Assembly (NCBI GenBank): GCA_049520515.1
Contig: JBEKPS010000008.1
Coordinates: 62,001 to 126,000, forward strand
From: JAFAMS01 sp049520515
Lineage (GTDB): Bacteria; Vulcanimicrobiota; Vulcanimicrobiia; Vulcanimicrobiales; Vulcanimicrobiaceae
Direction of reading: 5' to 3'
DNA: 64,000 nt
Shown one piece after another: positions 16,303-25,295 of the stretch (position 1 is the first letter of the stretch; each line of letters starts with the position of its first letter). A program made the translations under genes and the position numbers. Below the pieces are notes generated by a model that was given only the letters and a program-made list of their open reading frames with translations, had not been told where the DNA came from and searched no databases.

Positions 16303-17476
16303 ATTCCGACCGCGCGATCCCAAGCATTAGAGCAGCCATGACCACCCAAAGAACGATTGCCAAGACGAACCCATTGAAGACAAGGTGGCAGGCAATCGCG
16401 AGCAATCCTGCGAGCGTGACGATCCCAAACCTTCGTCCGTCGTCCGAAGCAAGCGCGAGTACCTCGCGCGATTCGCGCACGAACGCGACGATCGTCCAGA
16501 TGAACGCACCGAGTCCCAGCAGGCCCGTCTCGGCCGCAACGCTGAGATAAAAATTGTGCGGATCGTACGCGATCGGATCGCCGGGACCCGGCGCATCCGG
16601 ACTGCGCACGAACGGATAGACGCGGTAAAACCCGCCGATACCGACGCCCGTCAGCGGGAAAAGGGCGACGGTGCGGACGCCGGCGCTCCAGGCCGCGAGG
16701 CGCGTATCGTTTTCGCCCGGATTGTGCCGGCTGTCGAAGACGAGGCCCAGACTTATTCCAACCGCGACGATTGCAACGACCGCCGCGAGCTGGAGTTTCG
16801 TTCTCCCTCCGCGCAGCATGATCGTGAGCGCAACTACGCCGATCGCAAAGGCTGCTTCGCCCGAGCGTGATCCGGTTGCGATCAGTGCGGTGAACGCGAC
16901 GGCGAACGTCACGATCGCGAGCGCGCGTCCGCGATAGTGCGCGAGCATCGCTGCGGCCGCGATCGTACACACGGCGAGCGCATACAGTGCGAGCTCGTTA
17001 GGGTTCTCGAAGATACCAACGGCGCGCCCGTGCGCAAACGCGTAGAGGTTCGCGGGTTTGCGGAGCACCAGTGCGACGAGCGCGAGCACGCACAACGCGG
17101 AACCCGTCCACAGCCACGCCGCGAGCATTTGATTCCACGAGCCTTCGCGTACGCAGCGGTAAACGGCGCCGCCCGCCAAACAAACGACGGCAAGAAAAAC
17201 GCCCGATGCAATGCCGGAAACCGGATCGAATCCAAGAACCGATGCCGCGATCGCGACGGCCGCGAAGATAATTCCCGCGCGATATGCAGGCGACGCTTTG
17301 CGTCGCCCCAATATCTCGCCGAGCGCCAGCGCGCCTGCGACGATCACGAAGACCACGGCACCGATACGCTCGAGCGGAAGCGGAACGAGCGTCACCAACG
17401 TCGGATGCGCGGCCGAAGCACTGACCAGCCACGTCGCGAACGGCGCGACGACCACAAAGGCGAGCGCGCCTTTCAT
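16289..17476 (-). CDS. O-antigen ligase/polymerase family membrane protein
   Basis: 395 residues with about ten membrane segments. The periplasmic loop before the C-terminal spans carries the Wzy_C signature: GVGIGGFYRVYPFVR and AYDPHNFYLSVAAETGLLGL, with the conserved histidine, plus an earlier NPNELALYAL motif. The family joins or polymerises lipid-linked glycans onto LPS; WaaL-like ligation is plausible in this LPS cluster. It overlaps the LpxB-related gene by 4 bases and the LptC-like gene by 14. Confidence 0.85.
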   Translation of the reverse strand: MKGALAFVVVAPFATWLVSASAAHPTLVTLVPLPLERIGAVVFVIVAGALALGEILGRRKASPAYRAGIIFAAVAIAASVLGFDPVSGIASGVFLAVVCLAGGAVYRCVREGSWNQMLAAWLWTGSALCVLALVALVLRKPANLYAFAHGRAVGIFENPNELALYALAVCTIAAAAMLAHYRGRALAIVTFAVAFTALIATGSRSGEAAFAIGVVALTIMLRGGRTKLQLAAVVAIVAVGISLGLVFDSRHNPGENDTRLAAWSAGVRTVALFPLTGVGIGGFYRVYPFVRSPDAPGPGDPIAYDPHNFYLSVAAETGLLGLGAFIWTIVAFVRESREVLALASDDGRRFGIVTLAGLLAIACHLVFNGFVLAIVLWVVMAALMLGIARSEYGRA

Positions 17477-18546
17477 GCGTCAATAACGGCGCGCGCGATC
17501 GCTGCGGCACCTCCAGGATTGCCCATGCGTTCGAGACCGGTCGACGACATCTGGGTGCGGCGCTGCGCGTCGTCGATGAGTTTGAGGATTTCGTGCGCAG
17601 CCGAATGCGGATCCGATGGAATGATTGCAAGCGCGCCGTCAAGCAGCTTGCGCTGACGCATGCGATACCAGTCCTCTTTGCGCGCGAAATCGGCAAGCGC
17701 GACAACCGGGACGCCGGCGGCCGCTGCGGCTTCGTTCGCCGTACCGGCTTGTCCGATTGCAAGCGTCGCTCCCGCAAAGAGCCCACCTAATTCGCCGGCC
17801 CAGGCTCGGGCAACGACACCGAGCGCCGCAAGCAAGTGTTTCTCGTCGATACCGGGCGCGATCGAAATCGCAACGTCAATCGCTCGCCGTGCGCTGACGT
17901 CGCGCAACGCGTTTCCGATTGCTGTGGCGTTTGCATATGCGCTTGCACGGCTTCCGGGAAGCACGACGACACGCACGTCGCCGATCCACGGAAAGCGTTC
18001 GTCGCTCTGCGCGAGATCGGCGATAACGTTTCCCGGTGCTTCGGCGGAGACGCCGCAGGCCTGTACGAGACGCTGCGTGGCGACATCGCGCACGAAAACG
18101 CGCTTGGCGCGGCGCATAATGCGGCACTCACCGCGGCCGTAGGGTGCAACGTAAGCGCTTTTCGCAGTCCCAACGAAGTAGGTTGGCGTGCCTGCGCGCA
18201 GCGCCATCCACAAACAGTAGACGTCGCCGACGGCGACGAGCTTCTCATAGCGACCCTGCGCGCGCTGCAAAAAGCGAAGCCCTTGAAACCAAAACGGAAT
18301 GAACCCGGCGACGACGTCGCGGGCAAAAGCGCCGACGTTGCCCATCGCAACGAGTCCACCGCTCGGCATGCTGCGCCGAGGTCCGACCCCCGTCAAATCG
18401 CCCTCCGAAAAATCTCCACCGACGAGCGCGAGGTGATCGGTCGCGATCCCGGCGTCGCCGAGACGATGGACGTCCGCCGCGATTCGCGCGGCGATTGCGA
18501 TCTCGCCGTGGCCGTTGGTGACGAACAGCACGCGCCGAGGCGCCAT
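17473..18546 (-). CDS. Lipid-A-disaccharide-synthase-related glycosyltransferase
   Basis: A 357-residue relative of LpxB. The N-terminus is RRVLFVTNGHGEIAIAARIA; later YVAPYGRGECRIMRRAKRVF, VVVLPGSRASAYANA, and the donor-site motif LAIGQAGTANEAAAAAGVPV. The order of motifs matches the cyanobacterial-type LpxB-related family rather than LpxB itself. Its substrate is unknown; a second sugar transfer onto a lipid is plausible. The true lpxB is two genes upstream in the same operon. It starts at ATG 18546, one base after the stop of the metallophosphatase gene. Confidence 0.85.
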   Translation of the reverse strand: MAPRRVLFVTNGHGEIAIAARIAADVHRLGDAGIATDHLALVGGDFSEGDLTGVGPRRSMPSGGLVAMGNVGAFARDVVAGFIPFWFQGLRFLQRAQGRYEKLVAVGDVYCLWMALRAGTPTYFVGTAKSAYVAPYGRGECRIMRRAKRVFVRDVATQRLVQACGVSAEAPGNVIADLAQSDERFPWIGDVRVVVLPGSRASAYANATAIGNALRDVSARRAIDVAISIAPGIDEKHLLAALGVVARAWAGELGGLFAGATLAIGQAGTANEAAAAAGVPVVALADFARKEDWYRMRQRKLLDGALAIIPSDPHSAAHEILKLIDDAQRRTQMSSTGLERMGNPGGAAAIARAVIDA

Positions 18547-19269
18547 TCACTGCTCCAAAAGCGGGAGCAGCGCAAAGCTCTCGAGACGAGCACGTCCGCT
18601 GGAGGGATCGCGCGTCAGCTCGCTACGCGAGATAAACGTTCCGTACGGTCCGGCGTGGACAATCGGAACGTTGCCGACGCGTTCGGGTTCCGGCAAGGTG
18701 TCGTGGCTGTGACCGCCCAGCAGCAAATCGATACGCGGAACCCGTTCTGCGAGCGCGCGGTCAGCACGCAATCCGAGGTGCGACATCACAACGAAGAGCT
18801 CGTCGCTCGCAACCATCTTCGCGGCGGCCTCAACGACCTCGCCTGGGCTGAGAAACCGCCAGCCGAACACGCGCTCCCAACCGCTTCCGACTGGATACTG
18901 GGGGACGAGCAATGCACAAAATCGGACGCGCCAGCCTTCTACCTCGAGCGTATAGTCTCGCGCAAACGGAAGCGCGCGCCCCTTCATGTCGATCAGATTG
19001 GAGCAAACAAGTGGGTGATGCATCTGTGAGACGCGCGCCCGAACGGCGCCGAACACATAGTTGAACTCGCGATTTCCCATGGCTTGCACGTCACAACCCG
19101 CTGCATCGAGCTCTGCAATTATCGGTTCGCGCGGGAAGAACATCGTTTGGCTGCCGCGCAGTGAATCGCCGCAGTCAACGTAAAGGCCGGGCTCGCGTTC
19201 CCGCAACGCGCGGATCTTCGGCGCAATCCCGCGATGATTGTGCAAATCCGACGTGTGATAAATGCGCAT
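18547..19269 (-). CDS. Metallophosphatase / 5'-nucleotidase-like phosphoesterase
   Basis: 240 residues from ATG 19269, whose A is shared with the TGA of lpxB (TGATG). Calcineurin-like motifs: RIYHTSDLHNHRG (metal-binding D and H), VDCGDSLRGSQ, AMGNREFNYVF, VVMSHLGLRADRALAE, LLLGGHSHDTLPEP. This resembles the N-terminal domain of secreted 5'-nucleotidases but has no signal peptide, so it is probably cytoplasmic. Its place between two LpxB-type genes raises the possibility that it replaces LpxH/LpxI in UDP-diacylglucosamine cleavage, but that is inference only; LpxH motifs are not clearly present. Confidence 0.85.
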   Translation of the reverse strand: MRIYHTSDLHNHRGIAPKIRALREREPGLYVDCGDSLRGSQTMFFPREPIIAELDAAGCDVQAMGNREFNYVFGAVRARVSQMHHPLVCSNLIDMKGRALPFARDYTLEVEGWRVRFCALLVPQYPVGSGWERVFGWRFLSPGEVVEAAAKMVASDELFVVMSHLGLRADRALAERVPRIDLLLGGHSHDTLPEPERVGNVPIVHAGPYGTFISRSELTRDPSSGRARLESFALLPLLEQ

Positions 19270-20387
19270 CAGGCTCGGACCTGCGCCAGCACGAATTTCG
19301 CAATCTTCTCGAGGGCACCCGGCGGTCCGAGCGCGGCGCGCAATCCGGCGAGTTGCGTAAGCTGCTTCGAAGGATCCAGAAGTATCTTGCGCAGCTCTTC
19401 GACGAGCGCCGATGCAGTGACGTCCTCTTGCCAAAGCTCGGGGATTACGCCGTGCTGAAGCACGAGATTGGGAAGACCGATCCATTTTCCGCCCAGCTTC
19501 GCATACATCCGCCGCGCCATACGCGCTTGCGTCTTCGAGGTTACGTAAAACAGCACCGAGGGAACGCCCAGCAACGCGGCTTCCAATACCGCGGTCCCGG
19601 ATGCAATCCAGGCTGCATCCGCAAGTTCGAGCGCGGCGCGTGCACCATCGACGACGCGCAGCTTGACGCCACCGGTGCGTGCAACGTGTTCTTCGATGAG
19701 GGCGCGCGCGTCGGCATTCGCGGCGCCCAGAATGAACTCCAAACGGCGACGTTCGATTGCAAAGCCGCGTGCCGCATCGAGCAGCGGACGGATGTGACGC
19801 TCGATTTCGGCGCGCCGGCTTCCGGGTAAGATCGCAACGATGCCGCCATCGGGCGGCGGTGCCGGACGTGGTGCGCGCGGCGGAATCAGCGAGACTAGCG
19901 GATGACCGAAGAATTCCGCGTGCAATCCGAGACTTGCGTAAAAATCACGCTGGTGCGTAAAAATGGTTAGCGGTATCGTCGCCTTCGCGACCATGTGCGC
20001 GGCTTTCACTCGATCGAGCCATGCGCCGGGCGGAATGTAGTAGACGATCGGGCCACGGTATCCGGTGCGGCGGAGCTGACGCGCTAAGCGGAGATTGAAC
20101 GCGCCAAAATCCACGAGTACGATCAAATCGGGCGGATGGAGACGCAACCGGAGCGCGGTCGTGAGCATGATCGCGAGAAGCGGCGGAATCTTGGCGACCG
20201 CTTCTATCCACCCGAGCGAGGCCCAACCACGCGTATCGACGCGAACGCGAAAACCTGCGTCACGCATCCGCTGCGAACCGATCCCCTCACACTCGATCTG
20301 CGCCCCGAACTGGCGGCGCATCGCACCGGCCAGCTCGACCGCGTGATACTCGCCAGACGGTTCGCCCGTCGAAAAAAAGACGCGCAT
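19269..20387 (-). CDS. lpxB: Lipid-A-disaccharide synthase
   Basis: 372 residues. LpxB condenses UDP-diacylglucosamine with lipid X to form the lipid A disaccharide, at the inner membrane. Motifs: RVFFSTGEPSGEYHAVEL at the N-terminus, LIVLVDFGAFNLRLAR, YYIPPGAWLDRVKA, IVAILPGSRRAEIERH, and AAWIASGTAVLEAALLGVPS in the donor site. The length is normal. It lies 8 bases after lpxA and shares a base with the next start. It is part of lpxD-lpxC-fabZ-lpxA-lpxB, transcribed in that order. Confidence 0.96.
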   Translation of the reverse strand: MRVFFSTGEPSGEYHAVELAGAMRRQFGAQIECEGIGSQRMRDAGFRVRVDTRGWASLGWIEAVAKIPPLLAIMLTTALRLRLHPPDLIVLVDFGAFNLRLARQLRRTGYRGPIVYYIPPGAWLDRVKAAHMVAKATIPLTIFTHQRDFYASLGLHAEFFGHPLVSLIPPRAPRPAPPPDGGIVAILPGSRRAEIERHIRPLLDAARGFAIERRRLEFILGAANADARALIEEHVARTGGVKLRVVDGARAALELADAAWIASGTAVLEAALLGVPSVLFYVTSKTQARMARRMYAKLGGKWIGLPNLVLQHGVIPELWQEDVTASALVEELRKILLDPSKQLTQLAGLRAALGPPGALEKIAKFVLAQVRA

Positions 20388-20395
20388 GTGCGCGC

Positions 20396-21205
20396 CTACT
20401 TCAGGATTCCGCGCGCCGACTCGGCTTCGACGAATGCGACGAGGTGCCGGCCCGCATCAGTCTTCACGACTTCTTTGAGGGCAGCTAGCGCTTGCGACGT
20501 ATTCTTGTCCGAGTGATACATGATCTTGTAGCACTCTTTGAGCTCGGATAGCTCCTCGGGCGGAAAACCGGCGCGCCGCAACCCGACCGAATTCAAGCCG
20601 TAAACGCGCGCCGGATTTCCTTCGACCAGGAAAAACGGCGGAACGTCGCGCGTGAGCTTCGTGAGCCCGCCGACGAACGAATAACGTCCGACACGAACGA
20701 ATTGATGCGTACCAGAAACACCGCCGAAGCCTGCGTTGTCCTCGACGGTCACGTGTCCCGCGAGCTGCGCCAAATTCGACATCGTCACGCCGTTGCCGAC
20801 ACGACAGTTGTGCGCGATGTGCACGTACGCGAGTAGGAGACAATCGTCACCGACGCTCGTAACCTCACCCTCACCGGTTGCGCGATGAATCGACGCGTAT
20901 TCGCGGATCGTCGTTCGGTTTCCGATCGTTGTGTAGGCGAGCTCTTCGCTCGCCTTGCGGTCTTGCGACGGAAGCCCGACGGTGCAGAACGGATAGATCG
21001 TCGTATCCTCGCCGATTGTGGTGTGTCCGTTGACGACGACGTGGGAAAGTAGTTTGGTGCGTGCACCGACCACGACATTCTCACCGATCAGGCAGTATGG
21101 TCCGATCTCGGCGTCTTCCGCGATCTGTGCGCTCGGGTGAACGATCGCGTTCGGATGGATCGAGCCCGGCCGCGTGCGTGCCGTGGCATCCAAAATGCGC
21201 TTCAT
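20396..21205 (-). CDS. lpxA: UDP-N-acetylglucosamine acyltransferase
   Basis: 269 residues; the first enzyme of lipid A synthesis. It begins with left-handed beta-helix hexapeptides (IHPNAIVHPSAQIAEDAEIG). The catalytic region reads VHIAHNCRVGNGVTMSNLAQLAGHV with the conserved H, and GVSGTHQFVRVGRYSFVGG follows. The C-terminal helices (EELSELKECYKIMYH) are typical. It starts with a 4-base ATGA overlap with the fabZ stop. Confidence 0.96.
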   Translation of the reverse strand: MKRILDATARTRPGSIHPNAIVHPSAQIAEDAEIGPYCLIGENVVVGARTKLLSHVVVNGHTTIGEDTTIYPFCTVGLPSQDRKASEELAYTTIGNRTTIREYASIHRATGEGEVTSVGDDCLLLAYVHIAHNCRVGNGVTMSNLAQLAGHVTVEDNAGFGGVSGTHQFVRVGRYSFVGGLTKLTRDVPPFFLVEGNPARVYGLNSVGLRRAGFPPEELSELKECYKIMYHSDKNTSQALAALKEVVKTDAGRHLVAFVEAESARGILK

Positions 21206-21672
21206 AAATGCAGAATCGACGCGTCCATTGCAAATCCGGCACCGGCGACGATCGAGAACATCAGCTCGCCGCTGCAGACGAGCGTATCCTCGATGCGCGC
21301 TTCGGCCTCGACCCAGCCCATGTTGCGTTTCGCGCGCAGCATGTTCACCGTCATCATGAGCCGATCGCCAGGGATCACCGGTTTGCGAAATTTGAGCTTG
21401 TCGATTCCGGTGAGATACGGCGTGAGATGCGAGAAATCACCGGCCGCAAGAATCATCGTTCCACCGAGTTGCGCCATCGCTTCGATCATCAGCACGCCGG
21501 GCATGACGGGATTTCCGGGAAAATGCCCTTGAAAGAACGCCTCGTTCATCGTGAGGTTCTTGTAGCCGACGGCGCGCTTGAGCGGCTCGAGCTCGAGAAT
21601 ACGATCGATCAGCAGCATCGGATATCGATGCGGCAAGATCTCCATGATCTGACGAATGCTTAGTTCGGGCAT
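21202..21672 (-). CDS. fabZ: 3-hydroxyacyl-ACP dehydratase
   Basis: 156 residues. FabZ dehydrates 3-hydroxyacyl-ACP and competes with LpxA for substrate, which explains its usual place beside lpxA. The hot-dog fold signature is complete: LPHRYPMLLIDRI, NEAFFQGHFPGNPVMPGVLMIEAMAQ with the catalytic H and E, then KLKFRKPVIPGDRL. It is 12 bases downstream of lpxC and overlaps lpxA by 4 bases. Confidence 0.97.
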   Translation of the reverse strand: MPELSIRQIMEILPHRYPMLLIDRILELEPLKRAVGYKNLTMNEAFFQGHFPGNPVMPGVLMIEAMAQLGGTMILAAGDFSHLTPYLTGIDKLKFRKPVIPGDRLMMTVNMLRAKRNMGWVEAEARIEDTLVCSGELMFSIVAGAGFAMDASILHL

Positions 21673-21684
21673 TTTAAAGGCGCT

Positions 21685-22530
21685 TCAGTATTTCGAAACA
21701 TCTGCATTCCCCGAGGGGGCTCGTAACGACGTTCGCAATTCTGCCATCACCGCGGTATGCAGCTTGTGGCCGCTCTTGAGCGCCACGACCTCGCACTGCG
21801 GATACATTCCGAGCAGCGCAAAATCACCGATCATGTCGAGGACTTTGTGACGCACCGGTTCGTCGGGCCACTGCAAGGGCTGCATCGGACCGTCGGGTGC
21901 AAAGACGATCGCATTGTCGAGCGTTCCGCCGCGCGCAAGACCGCGTGCGCGTAATTCTTCGACCTCATGAAGATAACCGAATGTGCGTGCCGGGGCGATT
22001 TGCTCGCGATACAATTCCGGCGTGATCTCGGCTTCAAAATATTGCGTGCCGATCGGTGCGGGATAGACGACTGTAAACTTGATGCGCCATGCAATCGACG
22101 GAATAATGGCAACAGTTTTGTCGTCGTCGCGAAAACCCATGGCTCGATCCGGACGAAAGGTTTGACGCGGAACGTCGGATGGGAGCGCGCCGGCCGCATG
22201 AATTGCGTCCGCAAACGTTTTCGCGCTACCCTCCATCGCAGGTATTTCGCCGCCTTCAACCTCGACGCGCGCGTTGTCGATCCCCATGCCGCGCAGGGCG
22301 GAGAGCAAATGCTCGACGGTCGAGACGCGGGCACCGTCGCGCCCGAGAACCGTTGCACGGCTCGTATCGACGACATATTCGGCGAGCGCCGGAATCGTCA
22401 CACCGCCTTCGAGCACGAATACGAGCCCCGAATCTGGGGGCGCAGGCTCGACGGTCGCGCGGGTATCGTTTCCGGTGTGCAAGCCGACACCTGAGAAACG
22501 CAGCAGCTCGCGCAAAGTGCGTTGGTTCAC
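21685..22530 (-). CDS. lpxC: UDP-3-O-acyl-N-acetylglucosamine deacetylase
   Basis: 281 residues from the GTG at 22530, which overlaps the lpxD stop (GTGA) and gives the family N-terminus VNQRTLRELLRFSGVGLHTG; the longer frame upstream is a shadow. LpxC is the zinc deacetylase that commits to lipid A synthesis. Metal and catalytic residues: the H in EHLLSALRGMGIDN, EIPAMEGSAKTF, RHKVLDMIGDFALLG with H and D, and GHKLHTAV near the end. The length is slightly short for the family. Confidence 0.96.
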   Translation of the reverse strand: MNQRTLRELLRFSGVGLHTGNDTRATVEPAPPDSGLVFVLEGGVTIPALAEYVVDTSRATVLGRDGARVSTVEHLLSALRGMGIDNARVEVEGGEIPAMEGSAKTFADAIHAAGALPSDVPRQTFRPDRAMGFRDDDKTVAIIPSIAWRIKFTVVYPAPIGTQYFEAEITPELYREQIAPARTFGYLHEVEELRARGLARGGTLDNAIVFAPDGPMQPLQWPDEPVRHKVLDMIGDFALLGMYPQCEVVALKSGHKLHTAVMAELRTSLRAPSGNADVSKY

Positions 22531-23582
22531 GGAGATTTTCGCTCCAAAGCGTCCACTCGCTCGATCAGTTTTGGTACTTTGCGCAGACTGGCCTGCCACC
22601 GCAGCTCGTCGCGATGATTTTGCGCCGGATTGCCGCTGATGAACGCGCCGTCCGGTACATCCCCCCACACCATCGAGTGGCCGGCGATCGTCACGCGCGA
22701 GCCGACCGTAATGTGTCCGCGAAATGCAGATATGCCCCCGACACGCGTCCCGTCTCCAATGGTCGTCGAGCCGGCAAGAGCGGTGTGTCCTGCGATTGCA
22801 ACGGCGCGGCCGATGCGGCAATTGTGGCCGATTTGCACGAGATTGTCGATCTTCGTATTGTCACCGATTCGCGTTGCACCGGTTTGCGCCCGATCGACGC
22901 AGCTATTCGCGCCGATTTCGACGTCGTTGCCGAGGACGACCGTTCCGACTTGCGGGATTTTCACCCAGCCCTCATCGCCGAAGACGTAACCAAAACCGTC
23001 GCTTCCGATGACGGCTCCCGCGTGAAGCATCAAACGATCGCCGGCAATGCAGCGATCCAAGAACGCAGCGTGCGGCGCGAGCACCGCGTCATCTCCGATG
23101 CGCGCATCCGCACCGATCACGGACCCGGCACCCAGCGTCGCCCGCGCCCCGATCTTCGAGCGCGGACCGACCACCGCGTGCGGACCAACGATGGCGTCGG
23201 GTCCAAGCGTCGCAGACGGATCGATGACCGCAGTCGGATCGATATGCGTTCCGATGGGACGCGGAGGCGAATACGAACGCAGCAACGCCGCGAGCGCGGC
23301 GCGCGTCGACGGGACGACGATCACGGGTTTGCCCGGCTCTTCACCGAGCTCATCCAGCGCACGCGATTCCGTGAGGACGGCGCCGGCCTTTGATTTCAGC
23401 GCGCTGCGCAGATAGCGCGCATCGGTCGCAAACGTGAGATGCCCCGCTTGAGCTTCATCGATTGCGGCAACGCCGAGAACCCGCAGGTCCGGATTGCCGA
23501 GCACGCGTCCGTCGAGACGCATCGCGATTTCTCCGAGCGTCCCTAGATCGCGCGCGGCGACGTCGGGTTCGCTCGAGCTCAC
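22527..23582 (-). CDS. lpxD: UDP-3-O-acylglucosamine N-acyltransferase
   Basis: 351 residues. The N-terminal uridine-binding domain (about 1-105) has AIDEAQAGHLTFATDARYL. The beta-helix acyltransferase follows with many hexapeptides (IDPTAVIDPSATLGPDAIVG). SDGFGYVFGDEGWVKIPQ and DNLVQIGHNCRIGRAVAIAG hold the conserved catalytic-site histidine. The C-terminal helix is short. It overlaps the upstream Skp-like gene by 4 bases (ATGA) and the lpxC start by 4. Confidence 0.96.
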   Translation of the reverse strand: MSSSEPDVAARDLGTLGEIAMRLDGRVLGNPDLRVLGVAAIDEAQAGHLTFATDARYLRSALKSKAGAVLTESRALDELGEEPGKPVIVVPSTRAALAALLRSYSPPRPIGTHIDPTAVIDPSATLGPDAIVGPHAVVGPRSKIGARATLGAGSVIGADARIGDDAVLAPHAAFLDRCIAGDRLMLHAGAVIGSDGFGYVFGDEGWVKIPQVGTVVLGNDVEIGANSCVDRAQTGATRIGDNTKIDNLVQIGHNCRIGRAVAIAGHTALAGSTTIGDGTRVGGISAFRGHITVGSRVTIAGHSMVWGDVPDGAFISGNPAQNHRDELRWQASLRKVPKLIERVDALERKSP

Positions 23583-23998
23583 GGCTTCGGAGTCGCCTTC
23601 TCCGTAATATTCAACACTTTCTCAACGTCGGAGGTGATATCGACACCACCGTAGCCGACGCCTTGCCGCGTGAAGATCAACTTGATGTTCTTTTGCGTCG
23701 CAACTTGTTGCGCGGCGTCGTGAATATTTCCGGTGATCTCTTGTTGGTATTGAGCGAACCGTTGTTGCAGCTCGGCGCGCTGGCGCGCCTTTTGTGATTC
23801 CGGTTCTTTGGACTGTTCGATCGCGAACGCATCAGCCTGAATCTGATTGTTGTAGTTTTCGAACTTGGGCCAATTCGCCATGATACGCGTCAAGTCGACG
23901 ATGCCGATATTACTCTTCGGTCGTCCGATGCCGCAGCCGGCAAGCGCCAGGACGACGATCGCGAGTGCTATCCCATGTTGTATATAACGCCTATTCAT
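23579..23998 (-). CDS. Skp/OmpH-like lipoprotein
   Basis: 139 residues. A lipobox ends the signal peptide (AIVVLALAG then C), so this Skp-like chaperone is probably membrane-anchored, unlike soluble Skp. The core is IGIVDLTRIMANWPKFENYNN, then a charged coiled coil (QSKEPESQKARQRAELQQRF), and an end with KLIFTRQGVGYGGVDITSDV. The closing gGxDvTxdV motif recurs in the neighbouring OmpH-like protein. It should help deliver outer-membrane proteins to BamA. Confidence 0.85.
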   Translation of the reverse strand: MNRRYIQHGIALAIVVLALAGCGIGRPKSNIGIVDLTRIMANWPKFENYNNQIQADAFAIEQSKEPESQKARQRAELQQRFAQYQQEITGNIHDAAQQVATQKNIKLIFTRQGVGYGGVDITSDVEKVLNITEKATPKP

Positions 23999-25289
23999 GC
24001 AGGCTTTCGATCTCTTTCTTCGCGGCTTGCGTCAGATCGACGCCGGAACCATCACCGACGACATCGGAGATGACGGTCGTGACGCCCTTGACCTGGGCTA
24101 CAATCCGAACTTCACGTTGGATCTGATCGACGATCTCCGAGTACAGCTGATCGTGTTGCGCTTGCAACGCGGCCAGCTCCTTGCTCAGGCTCGAATTGGC
24201 GCCCGAATCGACAGCGTGGAGCTCATTGTAGCGCTTCTGGAGGTCATCACGCGTCTTCGTGAACTGGGCAATCGTTGCGTTCGCGTCGTGGGCGTAGCGA
24301 GCCTGATATTCTTTGTGCAGCGCATCGATCTTGGCTTTGAGGTCGGGCGGCAAATTCGTCGACGCTACGCCGGCCGCGGGTGCGGCCCCGGTCGTTCCAC
24401 CACCTTGTGAGCCCTGCTTCGCGCCGTTTTGCGAGCGGATCTTCGCGACGCCGCTATTGACGTCGCTCTGGGCCTGGCTGCGCAGCTGGGAGCGCAATTG
24501 TGCAAGCGTTTGCTGATCGCGATTGCGCATCGCCGCAACTTGATCGGATTCGCTTTTGTCGAGTGCATCGAGCTGCGCCTTGACTTGTTCGCGCGCGGAT
24601 TGATCCATCGCCAAATTCCCAAGTCGCGTCCGTAGCTCGAGCCGCTCCGAGGCGTCCTTCGTTTGCAGCTGAAGTTCGAGATTCGATTCTTTGTTTTGCA
24701 GCTCGTTGGATTTGGCAAGCATCTGCCGGTTGACGCGATCGGAGACGGCATGCTCGTAGGATTTTTCTTGCTGCAGTTCTTGCGAGGAAAGCGTACGGCG
24801 GTACGCGGCGACGTCGCGGTTCATCTCGGCGTTGACGCTGCCAACTTGCTTTCCCGTCGTCGCGCCAACGGTGGCCCCGAGGGTGCTCGAGGCCGCAGCG
24901 TGACCACCTGCAGCGAGCGCGGCGTTGATCGCGGCGCTTTCCTCGCGCTGATACTCGGTTTGCCGTTCGTTCAAAATTTGCCGCGTGCGGTTACTCGCAT
25001 CGGTCAGTTCTTTCTGCAGCTCCGCGTCTTGCGAAGCGAGGCTCGATCCGGTCGACCCGACGCCGGGCCCGAGCGAGCGCAAATTGAGTGCATCGATGCT
25101 GCGTTCGGTTTGCGCCAGCTGCGGATATAGCGGATGGACGCGGACGAGCGCGTCGATGTCGACGTAGCCAACTTTGCCTTCACCGCCCGCAGGCGCCGCC
25201 GTTTGCTGCGCGGGCTTCGTACAGCCGGCGAGCAAGACGAGTGCGAGCGCAATCGTGGCAGGCTTAATTATCGCGAAGCGATGCCTCAG
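23991..25289 (-). CDS. Skp/OmpH-like coiled-coil lipoprotein, CTG start likely
   Basis: About 432 residues. From the codon CTG at 25289 the product starts with RHRFAIIKPATIALALVLLAG then C, a perfect lipoprotein signal with positive N-region and lipobox. The first canonical start, TTG 25235, would leave only MLAGC, with no signal peptide. No ATG/GTG/TTG lies between the upstream TAA (25298-25296) and there. GKVGYVDIDALVRVHPLYPQL (OmpH start) follows, then a long coiled coil rich in Q, A, S and E (about residues 60-330). It ends with VRIVAQVKGVTTVISDVVGDGSGVDLT. It is much longer than Skp. Overlaps the next gene by 8 bases. Confidence 0.8.
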   Translation of the reverse strand: MRHRFAIIKPATIALALVLLAGCTKPAQQTAAPAGGEGKVGYVDIDALVRVHPLYPQLAQTERSIDALNLRSLGPGVGSTGSSLASQDAELQKELTDASNRTRQILNERQTEYQREESAAINAALAAGGHAAASSTLGATVGATTGKQVGSVNAEMNRDVAAYRRTLSSQELQQEKSYEHAVSDRVNRQMLAKSNELQNKESNLELQLQTKDASERLELRTRLGNLAMDQSAREQVKAQLDALDKSESDQVAAMRNRDQQTLAQLRSQLRSQAQSDVNSGVAKIRSQNGAKQGSQGGGTTGAAPAAGVASTNLPPDLKAKIDALHKEYQARYAHDANATIAQFTKTRDDLQKRYNELHAVDSGANSSLSKELAALQAQHDQLYSEIVDQIQREVRIVAQVKGVTTVISDVVGDGSGVDLTQAAKKEIESLHE

Positions 25290-25295
25290 GGCCGT

